A stretch of 64,000 nt of DNA from Anisus vortex (lineage: Eukaryota > Mollusca > Gastropoda > Planorbidae). How positions within the stretch are numbered: position 1 is the first letter of the stretch; each line of letters opens with the position of its first letter. This document shows positions 13,268 to 25,734 of the stretch, in pieces. The DNA lies in NCBI GenBank assembly GCA_949126835.1, contig OX421494.1, positions 3,665,201 to 3,729,200 of the forward strand, in the 5' to 3' direction. Both the position numbers and the translations under genes were made by a program. The notes under the pieces are model-generated. The model was not told the DNA's origin and made no database searches. It saw only the letters and a list, made by a program, of their open reading frames with translations.

Positions 13268-13455
13268 AGCGTGTGGATAACTTTTAGAGGCCACGACATA
13301 CTAGTAGATTGTGTGGCCAGAACACCATTCAGCCGCTTTTACTTCGCCCTAGCTACTTCAGCTGGGTCATTCTCCAGATCAGGAACAAATCCTAGCCTTC
13401 ACAAGGATTCGAACCCAGGACATTCTGGTCCGCCGCTATTCCTGCGTGCCCCCAT
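13268..13455 (-). mobile_element. SINE-A relic, inverted
   Basis: On the plus strand gattgtgtggccag, tcattctccagatcagg and gattcgaacccaggac are reverse complements of the SINE-A body and box B. The A-box end at about 13440-13455 is decayed. Confidence 0.65.
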
Positions 13456-13555
13456 GATGTGTGTGTTTTACTATGAATCTGTTTATTGACATTAAACGTG
13501 CTGATTGTGATGACCATAGACAATGCTATAGATAGGCCACGTAGATCATACATCT

Positions 13556-13640
13556 AGTAGTAAAGTACCCTTCGGACCGAATTGATTACAGGGCTGGAGA
13601 TACTAGGGGACGTGTGGCCAGCACCGTGCCCCATAAAACA
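13556..13640 (-). mobile_element. SINE-A 3' end, inverted
   Basis: The stretch agtaaagtacccttcggac, followed by cagggctgg and a degraded ggccagcaccgtgcc, is the reverse complement of the SINE-A 3' half. The head is absent. Confidence 0.6.
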
Positions 13641-14270
13641 TACATCTACATACATCATTATTCCACCATTTTCTTGTGTTTGTTTTTCGTCGAGAATTTG
13701 ACGTTACTCTTTCAGTTAATAAAGTGGTCAACCCCGCCCCCACCCTCTTTTCTGAAATAAAATGACCCAAGAAGGCTGTCTAGCGGTTGTAAAACTTCAT
13801 GGAACGAAGATAATTGGCACACAAGCTTGATGCGCCAGTCAATATATATTAGGGGCGCCAGTTGACGCCCCCCCCCCCCCCCGTTTTGCTTTTATTACCA
13901 TATGAAAATAGCCTGTTGAATGAGAACAGCTGGTTGCTGCTGTCGGAGAATGGGGGCGTATTATTTAAATGAGCAGAGACGTTTACGTCACATTACGTCA
14001 TGGGCATGTGCTCGTATTCAAAGCAAAACATGATGGGAGCAGAGAGAGGAGATAAATCTTGTATAATTAAGTCACTCAGTTATACAACTTGAGAAAAAAA
14101 CCGTCAATTATTTAGCCAGAGCGTTGTCGTCCAGAAAGATAGATTTTTAGATAGATAGAGAAATACTCAGTGAAATAGACAGACATTTTTTTTTAGTTAT
14201 ATAGAAAGATAGACCGATAAATAGTTAATAGTTACATTGATACATAGATAGTTAGAAAGAAAGACAGATA
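13641..14270. other. Interval without recognised gene
   Basis: Contains a C15-type homopolymer at about 13868-13882 and otherwise unassigned sequence leading into a GATA block. Confidence 0.5.
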
Positions 14271-14500
14271 TTCAGATAGAGAAATAAATTGTTAGATTAA
14301 TTAATAGATAGATAGATATACAGACAGATAGATGGATAGATATATATATAGAAAGAGATATATATAGGGATAGATAGATAGAGATATAGATATATAGATA
14401 GCAAGATAGATTGATAGACAGATAGATATATAGACAGACAGATAGATAAATAGATAGACAGATAGATAGATAGATTGATTGAATTATTGATTGATTGATT
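14271..14500. repeat. Degenerate GATA microsatellite
   Basis: GATA units interrupted by CAGA, TATA and GATT variants, ending in (GATT)n at about 14473-14502, directly left of a hAT-N1 element. Confidence 0.9.
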
Positions 14501-14515
14501 GATAATCCTTTACAC

Positions 14516-15875
14516 CAGGGGTCGGCAACCTTTAGCTTACAGTGTGCCAAACTAGGTTTTCTAAATCATTCAGCGTGCCGACAGCCTAAAAGTCAACCTG
14601 CTCCATTATACGTTTTAAAATAATATTTATAGGACAATTAATTTAAGTCAGTAGCAAGACAAAGTCCAAAAGCGAAGAAAATATATTGCGAACATCGTTA
14701 AAGCGTTTTATATTTAATGCTACATTAACTTGTTTGTGATTATCATCCATTTTTTTTTTTTTGCAATTATATCAAAAACAATATTTTATTTCTAAACGTT
14801 CACATTTATGGTAATTATTGTCTAAACATTATCATTTGGTTGCCAAAATGAAGATCTAACACCTGTTAATAATATTTTGATCCCAGATGTTGATTAATAT
14901 GTTACGAATAAATAAAAAAGACCTATACAGTAAAGTTAAATTGATTAGATACGTAGTAATCATACTAACTGGGTATTTAATGTAATGTTTACAAGTATAC
15001 ATATAAATTCTTTAGTCATATAATTGTTATATAATTTTGAAATACTATTTACAGTTTGACCATTTGAAAGTTATAAATTTAAGTCATTTATTCTTTTATA
15101 AACAAAACATATTAGAAACATAAGTGCAAAAAAAAAAAACGGGTTAATTATCTCCCTTTTATTAAATAAAAAAAAACGTTTTCACATTTGATTCAATAGT
15201 GATGCCAAAAAAGACTTATTCCTAATATGACAAATATTACTGACCCATTATTATTTCTTTATATAAATCGAACATAGTGGTCTTCATTACAAGATTTAAT
15301 TATTAGAGAATTAAAATTAATTTACGTTAACCATTTCCTGCATTAATGATTTGTCCATTTAATGGTTTTGTCATTTAAATGTTTAAAATTCAACTTGCTG
15401 CATTTTAAAATCGCCAATATCCCAACACTTAAAAAATAGCTACATCTAAGAAGTTTTGTAGTAAGGTCAAACCAATTAGGCTTGGTGTAGTATGAAAAAA
15501 TGGTTAGAAAACTCCGCTTTGAGTGCTAAGATGTAAGTCTTACTTCTGAAGAAGCCCAACTATCTATCTTAATATTTGCCCCAATATAGGGAGCTACAGG
15601 TTGGTAAATATTATGAAATTAATTTCATCCCAAGTTATATCCAGTTTCAATGCAAATTTATTACAGTGGTCATTGTATACGCAAGTTGAACTCACTGAAA
15701 AGTGTCGTTCTGTCATTCAGAAACATCGGCTTCAACAGTCAGTTTTCCTCTTTCAGAACCGGAAATTGTTGTTGTTTTTTTCATCAGTAAAACACCTCTT
15801 GAGATCTCTCGCGTGCCATTGAAAATCTACCTGCGTGCCAAGTTTGGCACGCGTGCCTTAGGTTGCCGATCGCTG
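14516..15875. mobile_element. hAT-N1, best-delimited copy (1.36 kb, non-autonomous)
   Basis: Starts CAGGGGTCGGCAACC and ends GGTTGCCGATCGCTG, flanked by a perfect 8-bp duplication CTTTACAC. TIR start and 8-bp duplication with central TA are characteristic of hAT elements. The interior is AT-rich with no transposase. A single copy of the 49-bp sequence later amplified at 38585 lies near 15690-15740. It serves here as reference for the family (copies at 330, 3959, 32622, 38464 and 43117). Confidence 0.9.
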
Positions 15876-16587
15876 CTTTACACGGCAAACTTTGTGTGTC
15901 AGACACTGACTCTAGCAAGCATTTTAAATATTCCGGAACTGTGGAGTATGCCACTTGCGGAACAGGTTGTTGTTGTTTAGTAGCTGTTTTTTGTGTGTGT
16001 CTTCAAGTGTTTAGACAGTATGAAGCAGAATAACAAAAGTGTTTCAAGTGATATTTTTTTGTTTGTAAACTTTGACACAATTTACCGAAAATATCCGGGA
16101 CAAGCATTCCATATAAACAAATGGAAAATTATCTTTTATATATAGATATCTACAATAATATATATGATTCAAGTTCAAGGCCGATTTTATTTTGTCGTCT
16201 TATTTTTTCCAGACGAGCTTTCTGCACAGCACATTATTGCGTCATGACCTTATCCCATGTTTCGAATTGGTTTCAATTTATTTTTAGAGTAATTTATTGT
16301 TCTAAACATTGGCAAGCGATTCTCAGTTCTCTGGGCAGCTTAAATATTTAATTATTGAACGAAGTTCATTTGTCGATTAGCATTTAAAACCCTTGTAATG
16401 TTGAGTCAGAGACACATAGTCCGAAAAGACAAAGTAGTGAATTATTAATTGCGATACAAAATGTACATGTCTGGTGAGTCTCTCCTAGGAGAGTGCTCAC
16501 TGTTTTTGTATTAGAATGTGTGAATTTATTGCATTGTTGTGGTAGTGACGTCATGTAGAGTTATAAAATATGTATTATCAATACTGT
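15876..16587. other. Interval without recognised gene
   Basis: AT-rich. Open frames of 76-92 codons overlap the hAT-N1 end or have no motif. Confidence 0.5.
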
Positions 16588-16858
16588 GGGCATGGTGGCC
16601 GTGTGGCAGCGTGTTCGGCTAGCGTACCGAAGGGCCTGGGTTCGAATCCTGGTTCAGGCTAGGATCTTTTCTCGGGTCTGGGGGGGTGTCCCTGAGTCTA
16701 CCCAGCTCTGATGGGTACGTGACGTTAGTTGGGGTAAAGTCGGCTGTGCATAAAGCTGGCCACACAATCCCCTAGTATACCGTTGCCACATAAGCTGGTG
16801 AACGCTGCCCCACCGGCCCTATAGATCAATTTGGTCCGAGGGGATACTTTACTTTATA
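16588..16858 (+). mobile_element. SINE-A copy
   Basis: Clear head with tggccgtgtgg (box A) and gggttcgaatcc (box B), then gagtctacccagctctgat, ggccacacaatcccc and tttggtccgagggg, ending actttactttat. Confidence 0.92.
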
Positions 16859-17029
16859 CTATCAATACAACTTCATTGGGACATTTTGAACTATGGAAAT
16901 TACATGCAATGAAAATAAACTATTCGGAAAATATTATTATTATCGAAACGTTAGTAAAGAAAATATAACTTGACCCTAATTCTAATCATGCCATTAAAAC
17001 TTCAACTTGTTTAAAGCCGTCGTCCGTTA

Positions 17030-17165
17030 AAGGGACACTATGGTATAGTGACAGCGTTCTCGGATTCCAATTCTCAGTGGTTCGGTGTTCGAATCCGATT
17101 TAACACTGAGTCTTGAGCTATAATCTTCTTTATAGAAGGAGCGTCTGTAATGTATAAGATAAGAT
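17030..17165 (+). mobile_element. SINE-B copy with a different tRNA-like head
   Basis: The head has atggtatagtgacagcg (box-A-like) and ggtgttcgaatccg (box B). It joins directly to the SINE-B 3' end ataatcttctttatagaag, gagcgtctgtaatg and a short GATAA tail. The head differs from the one at 11434. Confidence 0.7.
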
Positions 17166-17449
17166 CCAAGACATGATCTGCGAATGTAGCCTAAATGCGA
17201 CGTGACATTGTGCTGGTGAACTCTGGTGGTTGATTACTCGGTAGGTACAAACATTGTTAGTGATACTTCACTTTTTTTTTACTTCTGATGGAGAGCGGCA
17301 CTTGCTTACTCCAACATCCAGAGTTTGAATCCTGTTCGTATTTTGTCCCTAGCGGATCTTACATCATTACATCTAATGCATTTAATGTACAAAATGATTC
17401 AAAACTTTTGACGAATTGCAATATAAATCTTTCAAACTTTGTTTCACAG

Positions 17450-17888
17450 TAGGGGCCGACCGAAATTCGGTTTCGGCGCTGACAGTATGCAAATGACCTC
17501 TTTCGGTGTAGTTTCGGTTTCGGTGGAAGCCAAAAAGTTAGATTTCGGTTCGCTCTAGGCCGAAACTGATATTGACTTTCAGTCGTCAACCAAATATCTT
17601 CTTTAACTTTCAAAATTCAAAATGCAACGCTAGTGCTGAATCTATTAACTCTGCTTATTGATAATTTCATTTAGTTAAAATGTTGCGAATTAATCCGTGT
17701 AAAGTAAAAAAAAAGAATTTAATAATAAACGGATTATTTAATCACCCCATAGTCCATAGTATGTCGAAAAATGGATTGTGAGGTTACTGTGCAGTCTTTC
17801 TAAATCTTCTGTTTGACAATTTCGGTTTCGGCCGAAAGTCAATTTATAACTTTCGGTACGGTTTTATTTTGGTTTCGGTCGGCCTCTA
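17450..17888. mobile_element. TIR element rich in CCGAAA/TTTCGG
   Basis: Ends are taggggccgaccgaaa and tttcggtcggcctcta, inverted repeats of about 16 bp with TA at both edges. Subterminal tttcggtttcgg words repeat on both sides, so the element can fold on itself. A partial copy is at 1600-1828. The 84-codon frame on the minus strand has no motif. Confidence 0.7.
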
Positions 17889-17935
17889 TTTTACAGTCTC
17901 GAAAAATTTGTAATACTTTTTGAAACTTCTCGTAA

Positions 17936-18016
17936 TTAACCCTTACAGTCCCGGGCGCGTATATAGCGGAACTGAAGGCAGCATAGATAGAAGTAGGTCG
18001 GTACGGGAAGGGTTAA
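17936..18016 (+). mobile_element. Tiny piggyBac-like MITE flanked by TTAA
   Basis: TTAA then CCCTTACAGTCCCGGGCGCG at the left, and GTACGGGAAGGG then TTAA at the right. Total 81 bp, the same length as the copy at 2165. No coding capacity. Confidence 0.7.
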
Positions 18017-18534
18017 AAAACATTTTTTGAACGACGTGACAACTAACAGGGTAGAAACGGAAGTGTAGTCAGCAGAAACTATTTTATAAACTTTATTAAA
18101 TCTCCATCCAATTGTAAAAAAAAAAAAAAAGAAATGTCTTTTTAATAGTCTCACCGGTATTCCAGTATTGATCTAGAATATTCTAGAACCTCAACTAACT
18201 TTTCTAGCGCCTGTGTGTGAGGCTAAAAAAAAAAAATCCTTCTTTTGTCACATTCAAACATTTTGACAAGGGGGGCGGGGTAAATGGGGAGGGGAGTAAA
18301 CGCCAAAGTAAAAGCTGTTCTATACAAAAACATTCCTTACTTTCCGGTGATATTCAATTTTGTTTCTTCATTGTTGAAAAACTCATTATAGACCCCCCCC
18401 CCCTTTTCCTTTAAAGTGTCAAAATGTGACTTATCTTAGAGAGGACGTCAGAATAAGGAAACAAATCAAAAGTTTTCGCCACGTTGTCGTATATCGATGT
18501 TTACAGAAGAATGGACTAGATTCGGTGGATTTTA
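18017..18534. other. Interval without recognised gene
   Basis: A-rich and C-rich homopolymers are present (about 18117, 18227 and 18392). No motif was seen in the short frames. Confidence 0.5.
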
Positions 18535-18715
18535 CTCGTCAGGGGATTGTGTGGCCTAAACAATGACCGGCTGGCTTCTTTTTTTTTTGTCCAAGTCCAA
18601 CGGTTTAATTGTAAGTCGTGGGTGAACAGATAAACCTATAGCGAGACGAAGTCTAATGTCTGACGAGATTTGAACCGAAAACGTTCGGCTTGAACAACCA
18701 GAATGCAGCCGTTTG
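18535..18715 (-). mobile_element. SINE-A-like relic, inverted
   Basis: Plus-strand ggggattgtgtggcc, then gagatttgaaccgaaaacgttcgg, correspond to the inverted SINE-A body and box B. Strongly diverged. Confidence 0.5.
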
Positions 18716-18750
18716 TGAAACCATTTTCCTCTCCTCTATGATGTAATAGT

Positions 18751-19005
18751 GGACGATGTGGTCAAGCGATAACGTGCTGTATCTTCATTCCGAAAGTCTA
18801 CGTTTTTTTTTCATGATAGAAACGTAAGAATACTTCCTCGGATCTGCAGGGCGTCTCTAAGTCTACCCAACCTCTGATAGCCTACATGCTTTACTTTAAT
18901 GCTAGTGGTTTCGCATTGTGCTGGCCACACAATCAGCTTGCATGCCACCGGAACTGATGAACGCCGCTTTACTATTCTATGAGCCTTAATAGTCTTAGAG
19001 CTAAA
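18751..19005 (+). mobile_element. Diverged SINE-A copy
   Basis: Head gatgtggtcaagcgataacg and body words gtctctaagtctacccaacctct, ggccacacaatc and ccaccggaactgatgaacgc follow the SINE-A order. Box B is replaced by a T-rich insertion. Confidence 0.65.
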
Positions 19006-19019
19006 CTTACCTGTACCCA

Positions 19020-19056
19020 AGGTCATGAGTTGGTCATGAGTTGGTCATGAGTTGAT
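19020..19056. repeat. 13-bp x 3 tandem repeat
   Basis: Three copies of ggtcatgagtt with 13-bp spacing. Short and otherwise unremarkable. Confidence 0.85.
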
Positions 19057-19102
19057 GTAACATTGGCTGGAAAGATACTACAGGGTAACAGCACATTCTT
19101 AA

Positions 19103-22100
19103 AATAAAAGACTAAAAGACAAAAAGACTAAAAGACAAAAAGACTACAAGACAAAAAGACTAAAAGACAAAAAGTCTAAAAGACAAAAAGATTAAAAGAC
19201 AAAAAGACTACAAGACAAAAAGACAAAAAGACTAAAAGATAAAAAGACTACAAGACAAAAAGACTAAAAGACTAAAAGACAAAAAGACTACAAGACAAAA
19301 AGACAAAAAGACAAAAAGACTAAAAGACTACAAGACAAAAAGACTACAAGACTACAAGACAAAAAGACAAAAAGACTAAAAGATAAAAAGACTACAAGAC
19401 AAAAAGACTAAAAGACAAAAAGACTAAAAGACAAAAAGACTACAAGACAAAAAGACAAAAAGACAAAAAGACTAAAAGACTACAAGACAAAAAGACTAAA
19501 AGACTACAAGACTACAAGACAAAAAGACAAAAAGACTAAAAGACAAAAAGACTACAAGACAAAAAGACAAAAAGACAAAAAGACTAAAAGACTACAAGAC
19601 AAAAAGACAAAAAGACAAAAAGATCAAAAGACTAAAAGACAAAAAGACTAAAAGACAAAAAGACTTAAAGACAAAAAGACTAAAAGACAAAAAGACTAAA
19701 AGACAAAAAGACTACAAGACAAAAAGACTACAAGACAAAAAGTCTAAAAGACAAAAAGATTAAAAGACAAAAAGACTACAAGACAAAAAGACAAAAAGAC
19801 TAAAAGATAAAAAGACTACAAGACAAAAAGACTAAAAGACAAAAAGACTAAAAGACAAAAAGACTAAAAGACAAAAAGACTAAAAGACAAAAAGACTACA
19901 AGACAAAAAGACAAAAAGACAAAAAGACTAAAAGACTACAAGACAAAAAGACTAAAAGACTACAAGACTACAAGACAAAAAGACAAAAAGACTAAAAGAC
20001 TAAAAGACTACAAGACAAAAAGACAAAAAGACTAAAAGACTACAAGACAAAAAGACAAAAAGACAAAAAGATCAAAAGACAAAAAGACTAAAAGACAAAA
20101 AGACTAAAAGACAAAAAGACTAAAAGACTTAAAGACAAAAAGACTAAAAGACAAAAAGACTAAAAGACAAAAAGACTAAAAGACAAAAAGACTACAAGAC
20201 AAAAAGACAAAAAGACTAAAAGACAAAAAGACTAAAAGACAAAAAGACTACAAGACAAAAAGACTAAAAGACTAAAAGACAAAAAGACTAAAAGACAAAA
20301 AGACAAAAAGACTAAAAGACAAAAAGACTAAAAGACAAAAAGACTAAAAGACAAAAAGACTACAAGACAAAAAGACAAAAAGACTAAAAGACAAAAAGAC
20401 TACAAGACAAAAAGACTAAAAGACAAAAAGACTAAAAGACAAAAAGACAAAAAGACTTAAAGACAAAAAGACTAAAAGACAAAAAGACTAAAAGACAAAA
20501 AGACTACAAGACAAAAAGACTACAAGACAAAAAGTCTAAAAGACAAAAAGATTAAAAGACAAAAAGACTACAAGACAAAAAGACAAAAAGACTAAAAGAT
20601 AAAAAGACTACAAGACAAAAAGACTAAAAGACAAAAAGACTAAAAGACAAAAAGACTAAAAGACAAAAAGACTAAAAGACAAAAAGACTACAAGACAAAA
20701 AGACAAAAAGACAAAAAGACTAAAAGACTACAAGACAAAAAGACTAAAAGACTACAAGACTACAAGACAAAAAGACAAAAAGACTAAAAGACTAAAAGAC
20801 TACAAGACAAAAAGACAAAAAGACTAAAAGACTACAAGACAAAAAGACAAAAAGACAAAAAGATCAAAAGACAAAAAGACTAAAAGACAAAAAGACTAAA
20901 AGACAAAAAGACTAAAAGACTTAAAGACAAAAAGACTAAAAGACAAAAAGACTAAAAGACAAAAAGACTAAAAGACAAAAAGACTACAAGACAAAAAGAC
21001 AAAAAGACTAAAAGACAAAAAGACTAAAAGACAAAAAGACTACAAGACAAAAAGACTAAAAGACTAAAAGACAAAAAGACTAAAAGACAAAAAGACAAAA
21101 AGACTAAAAGACAAAAAGACTAAAAGACAAAAAGACTAAAAGACAAAAAGACTACAAGACAAAAAGACAAAAAGACTAAAAGACAAAAAGACTACAAGAC
21201 AAAAAGACTAAAAGACAAAAAGACTAAAAGACAAAAAGACAAAAAGACTAAAAGACAAAAAGACTACAAGACAAAAAGACAAAAAGACTAAAAGACAAAA
21301 AGACTACAAGACAAAAAGACTAAAAGACAAAAAGACTACAAGACAAAAAGACTAAAAGACAAAAAGACTAAAAGACAAAAAGACAAAAAGACAAAAAGAC
21401 AAAAAGACAAAAAGACTAAAAGACTTAAAGACAAAAAGACTAAAAAGACAAAAAGACTAAAAGACAAAAAGACTAAAAGACAAAAAGACTACAAGACAAA
21501 AAGACAAAAAGACTAAAAGACAAAAAGACTAAAAGACAAAAAGACTACAAGACAAAAAGACAAAAAGACAAAAAGACAAAAAGACTACAAGACAAAAAGA
21601 CTAAAAGACAAAAAGACTAAAAGACAAAAAGACTAAAAGACAAAAAGACTAAAAGACAAAAAGACTACAAGACAAAAAGACAAAAAGACTAAAAGACAAA
21701 AAGACTACAAGACAAAAAGACTAAAAGACAAAAAGACTACAAGACAAAAAGACTTAAAGACAAAAAGACTTAAAGACAAAAAGACAAAAAGACAAAAAGA
21801 CAAAAAGACTAAAAGACTTAAAGACAAAAAGACTAAAAGACAAAAAGACTAAAAGACAAAAAGACTAAAAGACAAAAAGACTACAAGACAAAAAGACAAA
21901 AAGACTAAAAGACAAAAAGACTAAAAGACAAAAAGACTACAAGACAAAAATACTAAAAGACTAAAAGACAAAAAGACTAAAAGACAAAAAGACTAAAAGA
22001 CAAAAAGACTAAAAGACAAAAAGACTAAAAGACAAAAAGACTAAAAGACAAAAAGACTACAAGACAAAAAGACAAAAAGACTAAAAGACAAAAAGACTAC

Positions 22101-23928
22101 AAGACAAAAAGACTAAAAGACAAAAAGACTACAAGACAAAAAGACTAAAAGACAAAAAGACTAAAAGACAAAAAGACAAAAAGACAAAAAGACTAAAAGA
22201 CTTAAAGACAAAAAGACTAAAAGACAAAAAGACTAAAAGACAAAAAGACTAAAAGACAAAAAGACTACAAGACAAAAAGACAAAAAGACTAAAAGACAAA
22301 AAGACTAAAAGACAAAAAGACTACAAGACAAAAAGACAAAAAGACAAAAAGACAAAAAGACTACAAGACAAAAAGACTAAAAGACAAAAAGACTAAAAGA
22401 CAAAAAGACTAAAAGACAAAAAGACTAAAAGACAAAAAGACTACAAGACAAAAAGACAAAAAGACTAAAAGACAAAAAGACTACAAGACAAAAAGACTAA
22501 AAGACAAAAAGACTACAAGACAAAAAGACTAAAAGACAAAAAGACTAAAAGACAAAAAGACAAAAAGACAAAAAGACAAAAAGACTAAAAGACTTAAAGA
22601 CAAAAAGACTAAAAGACAAAAAGACTAAAAGACAAAAAGACTAAAAGACAAAAAGACTACAAGACAAAAAGACAAAAAGACTAAAAGACAAAAAGACTAA
22701 AAGACAAAAAGACTACAAGACAAAAAGACTAAAAGACTAAAAGACAAAAAGACTAAAAGACTAAAAGACAAAAAGACTAAAAGACAAAAAGACTACAAGA
22801 CAAAAAGACTAAAAGACAAAAAGACTACAAGACAAAAAGACTAAAAGACAAAAAGACTAAAAGACAAAAAGACAAAAAGACAAAAAGACAAAAAGACTAC
22901 AAGACAAAAAGACAAAAAGACTAAAAGACAAAAAGACTAAAAGACAAAAAGACTACAAGACAAAAAGACAAAAAGACTAAAAGACTAAAAGACAAAAAGA
23001 CAAAAAGACAAAAAGACAAAAAGACAAAAAGACTAAAAGACTTAAAGACAAAAAGACTAAAAGACAAAAAGACTAAAAGACAAAAAGACTAAAAGACAAA
23101 AAGACTACAAGACAAAAAGACAAAAAGACTAAAAGACAAAAAGACTAAAAGACAAAAAGACTACAAGACAAAAAGACTAAAAGACTAAAAGACAAAAAGA
23201 CTAAAAGACAAAAAGACTAAAAGACAAAAAGACTAAAGACAAAAAGACTAAAAGACAAAAAGACTAAAAGACAAAAAGACTAAAAGACAAAAAGACTACA
23301 AGACAAAAAGACAAAAAGACTAAAAGACAAAAAGACTACAAGACAAAAAGACTAAAAGACAAAAAGACTACAAGACAAAAAGACTAAAAGACAAAAAGAC
23401 TAAAAGACAAAAAGACAAAAAGAAAAAAAGACAAAAAGACAAAAAGACAAAAAGACAAAAAGACTAAAAGACAAAAAGACTAAAAGACAAAAAGACTACA
23501 AGACAAAAAGACAAAAAGACTAAAAGACAAAAAGACTAAAAGACAAAAAGACTACAAGACAAAAAGACTAAAAGACTAAAAGACAAAAAGACTAAAAGAC
23601 AAAAAGACTAAAAGACAAAAAGACTAAAAGACAAAAAGACTAAAAGACAAAAAGACTAAAAGACAAAAAGACTACAAGACAAAAAGACAAAAAGACTAAA
23701 AGACAAAAAGACTACAAGACAAAAAGACTAAAAGACAAAAAGACTACAAGACAAAAAGACTAAAAGACAAAAAGACTAAAAGACAAAAAGACAAAAAGAC
23801 AAAAAGACAAAAAGACTAAAAGACAAAAAGACTAAAAGACAAAAAGACTAAAAGACTAAAAGACAAAAAGACAAAAGACAAAAAGACAAAAAGACTAAAA
23901 GACAAAAAGACTAAAAGACTAAAAGATC
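19103..23928. repeat. 4.8-kb A/G-rich minisatellite of AAAAGAC-type units
   Basis: The whole interval consists of 8-bp-like words (aaaaagac, taaaagac, tacaagac, ttaaagac) in variable order. The plus strand is almost all A, G and C with scattered T. Rare variants give longer periods: agtctaaaag recurs at 19741 and 20533, and agatcaaaag at about 20071 and 20863, both 792 bp apart. Further right, cttaaagac recurs at about 21421, 21816, 22196 and 22591, roughly 380-395 bp apart. No open frame of note on either strand. Confidence 0.97.
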
Positions 23929-24689
23929 ACTTTTCTTCGCGTAAACAAATTTTAATGTTTACGGCTTTAACGTTTTTCTTAGTGATTTAGAAAAAGGAAA
24001 AGAAACATTTTATGCCATAAGACTGTTGTTCGTTGGGCTAGAGTCAGAGCTTTATTCTGATGATCCCGGGATAAAAGCCTGGTGGGTGTCCTTGGTGGAT
24101 GCATCCGTTAGGAAAAAGTAGTACTTTAATTAAATTCACCTGGTACGGCGATGCCAAAGAAATAACGTGCCCTGCTTCAATGGGTCATGTTGCCCCCCAC
24201 TCTCGGTCTTTAAGTGGGGCACTTGTAATTTTAACCACTTGACTTTATACTTAAGAACTAGAACGCACTTCCTGACAGACATCGCATTAACGTCTTCAAG
24301 CTACTGCTGTCTTTGAGGTTAAAAATTCCTCAATAATTTATCCCCATAGAGAATAGCAAATCAGCCTGTCGGCTAAGTGTAAACAAATGGAGGCTTAACG
24401 TTTGTCTGAAAAGCTGGCATTGGCGGACATTAATGCGACATAGAGGGACAGTTATCCGATAGAGATGACATGTCCAATGCACGTGTTTGTGAATAGGTGT
24501 TTTTTTTTTCTGGGAATTGTGTTTTTTGTGTGGGAATAAAGTTGAAAGTAAACAACAAAACATCTTGTAAGATTTTGTTTGCCAATTATTCCCTGAATTA
24601 ACTGAAGTTGACATTTCTACAGATTCAACTTTATTTGACTTGAGAAAATATTGTGTCTTATTTCTTTGACTTGTGAAAATGTGTGTCTT
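23929..24689. other. Interval without recognised gene
   Basis: Sequence returns to normal complexity immediately after the minisatellite. A 94-codon minus frame (24330-24614) shows no recognisable domain. Confidence 0.5.
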
Positions 24690-24860
24690 CTTATAATAAA
24701 AACTATTAGTGTCTTCTTACTTTGACATAAGAAAATATTACTGTCTTCTTACTTTGACATAAAAAATATTACTGTCTTCTTACTTTGATATAAACAAATA
24801 TTACTGTCTTCTTACTTTGACATAAGAAAATATTACTGTCTTCTTACTTTGACTGTGAAG
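24690..24860. repeat. 32-bp tandem repeat, about five copies
   Basis: Unit ctgtcttcttactttgacat plus an A-rich spacer, repeated at about 24741, 24772, 24804 and 24836 with 31-32 bp spacing. A diverged first copy lies near 24710. Confidence 0.9.
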
Positions 24861-25313
24861 AGATTTATGTTCATCAGTAATGGGAACGAAATATTAATGG
24901 AAAGACCGTGTCTGACTCTTCCCCCCCCCCCCCCCACTAGATGTGATGAATTAGTGAACTCGGCGAAGCCTCCGTTAGTTTAATGAAATCTTGGGCTGCT
25001 CTCACGCTAGCCGAGTTAACCCGTTCAATCAAAGACTACCATTCCGTTGTCATAGCCATTTAACTTTGCTCAATACCTTTAACAGTGCAAAGAGAAACGT
25101 GACGGAATGAAGCGAGCGGCTTGTTACTCTGGTGATCTGGATTAAAACTTTCCTTCACCGGGGCAGCTGCTCACCCACACAAACAAATTACACTTAATTG
25201 TACAAACACAGACTTTTTCACGATTCCGTCAGGAATCATGATTGATTACATTCTTGTGACACTTAAACAGAAAACCTCATAGAAAGACTGACTTTAGAAA
25301 TGTTTTGGTGGTA
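24861..25313. other. Interval without recognised gene
   Basis: Contains a C14-type homopolymer at about 24920. Otherwise nothing was recognised. Confidence 0.5.
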
Positions 25314-25617
25314 TCAAAGACTTATAATAAAATGTACAGCTTGCTCCATTTTTAGAGTTTATATTTTCTTTTTCCATGCGCATCCAATAACGCTGTCTTA
25401 AATGACTTCTACGTTCCTACGTTTGCCTAAAAGTTTCCGCTGTATACAACTTTCGATTTTAATGTTAATTTTACATTGAGAAAATCATAGTGATTAAATA
25501 AAACGGAAGTGTAGGCCTACAGTTCAAAAGGGAATCGGGAATTCCGAAAAGAAGTCATTCGAGTCATCAAATAGCAGAAATATTAAAGCAAGCGGTCCAT
25601 CTTATTATAGTCTTTGG
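25314..25617. mobile_element. MITE-1 copy
   Basis: 304 bp, beginning tcaaagacttataataaaatg and ending cttattatagtctttgg. Flanking 5-mers tggta and tcgta match 4 of 5. Its interior contains the uninterrupted sequence that is split by the nested element at 9438. Confidence 0.8.
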
Positions 25618-25734
25618 TCGTATCAATGTAAGCTCAGATGTCTGCACTTACCTGGTGATGTATACTTTGTGACCCACCATCGCGCTTTCAGTCGCAGTAT
25701 GCCCTAGGGCAATTTTTAGTTATTTAGTTACCCT

